DNA of 64,000 nt from Enterobacteriaceae bacterium 4M9 (GTDB taxonomy: Bacteria; Pseudomonadota; Gammaproteobacteria; Enterobacterales; Enterobacteriaceae), in contig JAADJJ010000001.1 in the NCBI GenBank assembly GCA_010092695.1, positions 4,154,001-4,218,000 of the forward strand, read 5' to 3'. The position numbers were made by a program, and so were the translations under genes. Numbering within the stretch: the first letter of the stretch is position 1; every line of letters starts with the position of its first letter. Positions 61,776-64,000 of the stretch are shown here, in pieces. The notes below the pieces were generated by a model. It saw nothing but the letters and a program-made list of their open reading frames with translations, ran no database searches and was not told the DNA's origin.

Positions 61776-63022
61776 GCCGAGTGCTGTGACGCACCGCCCT
61801 GCGGTGCGTCATGGTTGCCGGTGATAACCATGCCGCGTGTCTCACGCCCAAAGGCGACAAAGACACAAATCAGCACTGCTACTGTACCTGCCACTATCGC
61901 CATTGCCATGCCATAGTTGCCGCCATTGTGCTCGGCAATGGTCGCCTGCAATGTGGCATTCACCGAAGCAATCAGGTTCCCCAACTGGTAAACAAAGCCT
62001 GGCAACACCGCGCGAGCGTTGGCGGGCACCAGTTCGTTAAGCCACGTCGGCACCACGCCCCAGGCCCCCTGCACCATAAACTGCATCAGGAACGCCCCCA
62101 CACCAATGGTGACGGAGCCGGTAGAAAATGCCCACAGAGGCAGCACCGGTAGCGCCAGGAAGGCAGCGATCATCATCGCTTTTTTACGCCCGATATTTTC
62201 AGAGATGACGCCAAAGAAAACGCCACCAAGCATGGCCGCAATATTATAGAAAATGGCAATCGTACTGACCGTCTGTGGCGTGAAGCCGTGCTGCACTTTC
62301 AAAAACGTCGGATACAGATCCTGCGTGCCGTGGCTAAAGAAGTTAAAGCACGCCATTACCAGCACCAGATACAGGCACAGCTTCCAGTGCCTGCGTATCG
62401 TTGGCAATAACGCCACACTCTGCTGGCGGGCGCGGGCAGCAAGCCAAACCGGGGATTCTGGCACTTTCAGCCAGATATAGGGCAGCAGCACTATCGGCAG
62501 CGCGCCAATCAGGAACATCCCACGCCAGCCCACCATGGTATAAAACAGGCCGAACACCACGGAAGCCAACAGATAGCCACAGGGATAGCCTGCCTGAAAA
62601 ATACCGGACATCAGCCCGCGTGAGCGATCCGGTATGGTTTCCATCGCCAGCGACGACGCAACACCCCAGATACCGCCCATCGCCACGCCGTACACCAGGC
62701 GAAATATCAGGAATGCGGCAAATGTGGGTGACCAGGCAGAGAGAATTTCAAAGACCGCGAAGCAACCGACATTAAGCATCAAAACAGGCCGTCGGCCATA
62801 TTTTTCAGCAAGCCGCCCGAAAATCAGCGCACCAATGGGGCGCACTGCCAGCGTGAGCATAATTGCCAACGACACTGTGGCAACCGAGGAATGGAAATAC
62901 GTTGCCAGATCGCTGAGTACGAAAACCAGAATAAAAAAATCAAAGGCGTCCAGCATCCAGGCAGCAAAACTGGCAAACGCCACGTGACGCTGCGTTGGCG
63001 TCCAGGTTAAAGGCGTGATCAT
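61769..63022 (-). CDS. MFS carrier, sialate/lactate:H+ symporter-like
   Basis: Twelve-helix major facilitator of about 417 residues. Helix 1 FASFAAWMLDAFDFFILVFVL, given here as FASFAAWMLDAFD then FFILVFVL, is characteristic of the SHS/carboxylate branch (NanT, YjhB and fungal Jen1 relatives). Loop GRLAEKYGRRPVLML and VPESPVWL after helix 6 are typical MFS signatures. The ATG at 63022 fits the family; its ribosome site is weak and upstream in-frame starts to 63088 are possible. Substrate likely a monocarboxylate or sugar acid, but not proven. Confidence 0.85.
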   Translation of the reverse strand: MITPLTWTPTQRHVAFASFAAWMLDAFDFFILVFVLSDLATYFHSSVATVSLAIMLTLAVRPIGALIFGRLAEKYGRRPVLMLNVGCFAVFEILSAWSPTFAAFLIFRLVYGVAMGGIWGVASSLAMETIPDRSRGLMSGIFQAGYPCGYLLASVVFGLFYTMVGWRGMFLIGALPIVLLPYIWLKVPESPVWLAARARQQSVALLPTIRRHWKLCLYLVLVMACFNFFSHGTQDLYPTFLKVQHGFTPQTVSTIAIFYNIAAMLGGVFFGVISENIGRKKAMMIAAFLALPVLPLWAFSTGSVTIGVGAFLMQFMVQGAWGVVPTWLNELVPANARAVLPGFVYQLGNLIASVNATLQATIAEHNGGNYGMAMAIVAGTVAVLICVFVAFGRETRGMVITGNHDAPQGGASQHSAH

Positions 63023-63349
63023 AGAGGTTGAGTCCTGTCTTTCAGGCACCAGGCATGGTGCTAACACGACGTGCAAACGGGCAGACAAGGAGAGGAGGAC
63101 AGTCCCTGGCGCGAGGCTCGCCGGTCCGGAGAATTAACAATCTTTCACACTTCGTGATAAAAAATACACGATAGAAATGTTAATAAATTGTTTATACCAG
63201 AGGAAACCGACAAAGAGGGCTGAGAAGTAGTTTCAAAGTGTAATAATGAGCCGCTTAATATTTCCGCAGCAATGTTTTGCTAAATGCTTTTTATTTTCCC
63301 GCCCTGCGACGGGAAAATAGTTTCTACACAAAACAATCAATAAGAATAA
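63023..63349. other. MFS-yjjQ intergenic region
   Basis: AT-rich 327 bp holding the MFS promoter. A stem TATTTTCCCG / CGGGAAAATA at about 63291-63318 lies 30-60 bases past the yjjQ stop, without a T run. In K-12 bglJ would follow yjjQ here; no trace is seen. Confidence 0.55.
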
Positions 63350-64000
63350 TCACGCAATCTCTTCTGACAGAGCAGACGCGGTTGATTGCAGATTCAATTC
63401 TCTCATTCCGCGTGGGCTGTTTATCCAGGCATACATTTCAGCGTTGCTGCGCAATGCCAGGCGGCGCATCGCGCTATTTTTCTGGGCGCTCACCGTTTTA
63501 TTGCTCTTTTTTAGCAAGCCAGAAATCTGGTTAATGCTCCAGCCTTTCGCCATTAATCTTAATACCTGGCGTTCTGAGAGCGTAAGAATTAACGACCCTT
63601 CATTCGCACTGGCTGAAGGCATATTGACCTCACCCTCAAGGTAGCTCAGGCCGCCTTCTTTCGTCTTCACGCAGTGCAGAATTTGCTCAAGCCCGGCACT
63701 GTTGGGCAGTAAGATGCTATTTGGCCATAAAAGCTGTTGCAGAGCGGTAAAGCGAGCAAACGCAGGAACCAGAAAAACCCAGTGAATATGCGGTGCGGCA
63801 CGGTACAAAGGCGGGAGCTGTTGCAGGTCCTGTTCGACCTCGCTAACATCGCCTGTCAGATCGATAATTGCCAGCGATGCCTGCAGCAATAGCAGTGGCG
63901 TCAGCGACTCATAGCCGCAGACAGGCAAAATCATACAATGGGGGTTATCATCTTTGATGCACCGCTCCAGGCCCGCAGCCATTGCGGGATAGCGGCTAAA
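63350..64000 (-). CDS. yjjQ: LuxR-type regulator YjjQ (5' end beyond the window)
   Basis: LuxR/FixJ-type regulator. The C-terminal helix-turn-helix LTLSERQVLRLMAKGWSINQ, then ISGLLKKSNKTVSAQKNSAM and NAEMYAWINSPRG match E. coli YjjQ closely. The first 130 residues form the degenerate receiver-like domain. An internal ATG lies at 63982, but the frame stays open to base 64000 and the upstream codons (FSRYPA) align with E. coli, so the true start is outside. In E. coli YjjQ is H-NS-silenced and represses motility genes. Confidence 0.9.
   Translation of the reverse strand, partial: FSRYPAMAAGLERCIKDDNPHCMILPVCGYESLTPLLLLQASLAIIDLTGDVSEVEQDLQQLPPLYRAAPHIHWVFLVPAFARFTALQQLLWPNSILLPNSAGLEQILHCVKTKEGGLSYLEGEVNMPSASANEGSLILTLSERQVLRLMAKGWSINQISGLLKKSNKTVSAQKNSAMRRLALRSNAEMYAWINSPRGMRELNLQSTASALSEEIA

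Overview
The window is a stretch of enterobacterial chromosome. Most proteins match Escherichia coli K-12 proteins almost end to end, and the order follows the K-12 map across its zero point: carA, dapB, rihC, ispH, fkpB, lspA, ileS, ribF, rpsT, nhaR, nhaA, dnaJ, dnaK, satP, mog, talB, yaaJ, yaaA, thrCBAL, then yjtD, arcA, creA, rob, gpmB, yjjX, trpR, slt, ettA, nadR, radA, serB, ytjB, lplA, deoDBAC, yjjV, yjjU, ytjA, osmY, prfC, yjjG, rimI, holD, rsmC, three Leu tRNAs, yjjZ, fhuF and yjjQ. Several local differences show it is another genus of Enterobacteriaceae: creBCD, yjjJ, bglJ, hokC, yaaI, yaaW and yaaX are missing, and several transporters and regulators are present that K-12 lacks here. 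The sequence alone does not settle the genus.

Bases 1-9,000 hold biosynthesis and translation genes read leftwards (carA edge, dapB, rihC and the ribF-ileS-lspA-fkpB-ispH cluster), facing rpsT. Bases 9,400-15,000 hold Na+/H+ homeostasis (nhaA with its activator nhaR) and the dnaKJ chaperones behind a clear sigma-32 promoter. Bases 15,200-22,000 hold satP, an MHS-type transporter, mog, talB, yaaJ and yaaA. Bases 22,200-27,200 are the threonine operon with its leader peptide and attenuator. Bases 27,300-35,000 hold an SPOUT methyltransferase, the anaerobic regulator arcA, creA, rob, gpmB, yjjX, trpR with its operator, and slt.

Bases 35,200-44,600 hold ettA, a LysR/dehydrogenase divergent pair, nadR-radA-serB, ytjB and lplA. 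An AT-rich patch with one DUF3892 gene follows. Bases 45,600-51,500 form a nucleoside salvage block: a CNT-family nucleoside transporter and deoCABD. Bases 51,600-61,800 hold yjjV-yjjU, ytjA, osmY, prfC, yjjG, the holD-rimI pair, rsmC, a cluster of three identical tRNA-Leu(CAG) genes and the iron-regulated fhuF. The right edge has a YbaK-domain gene, an MFS carrier and the 3' part of yjjQ.

The most unusual feature is at 15,826-16,291. A 452-bp non-coding, strongly structured insert sits inside what was a single bidirectional terminator between satP and the next gene. It is flanked by a 7-bp direct repeat, and removing the insert plus one repeat copy restores a perfect 12-bp terminator stem. 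It looks like a small non-autonomous mobile element, possibly carrying a structured RNA.
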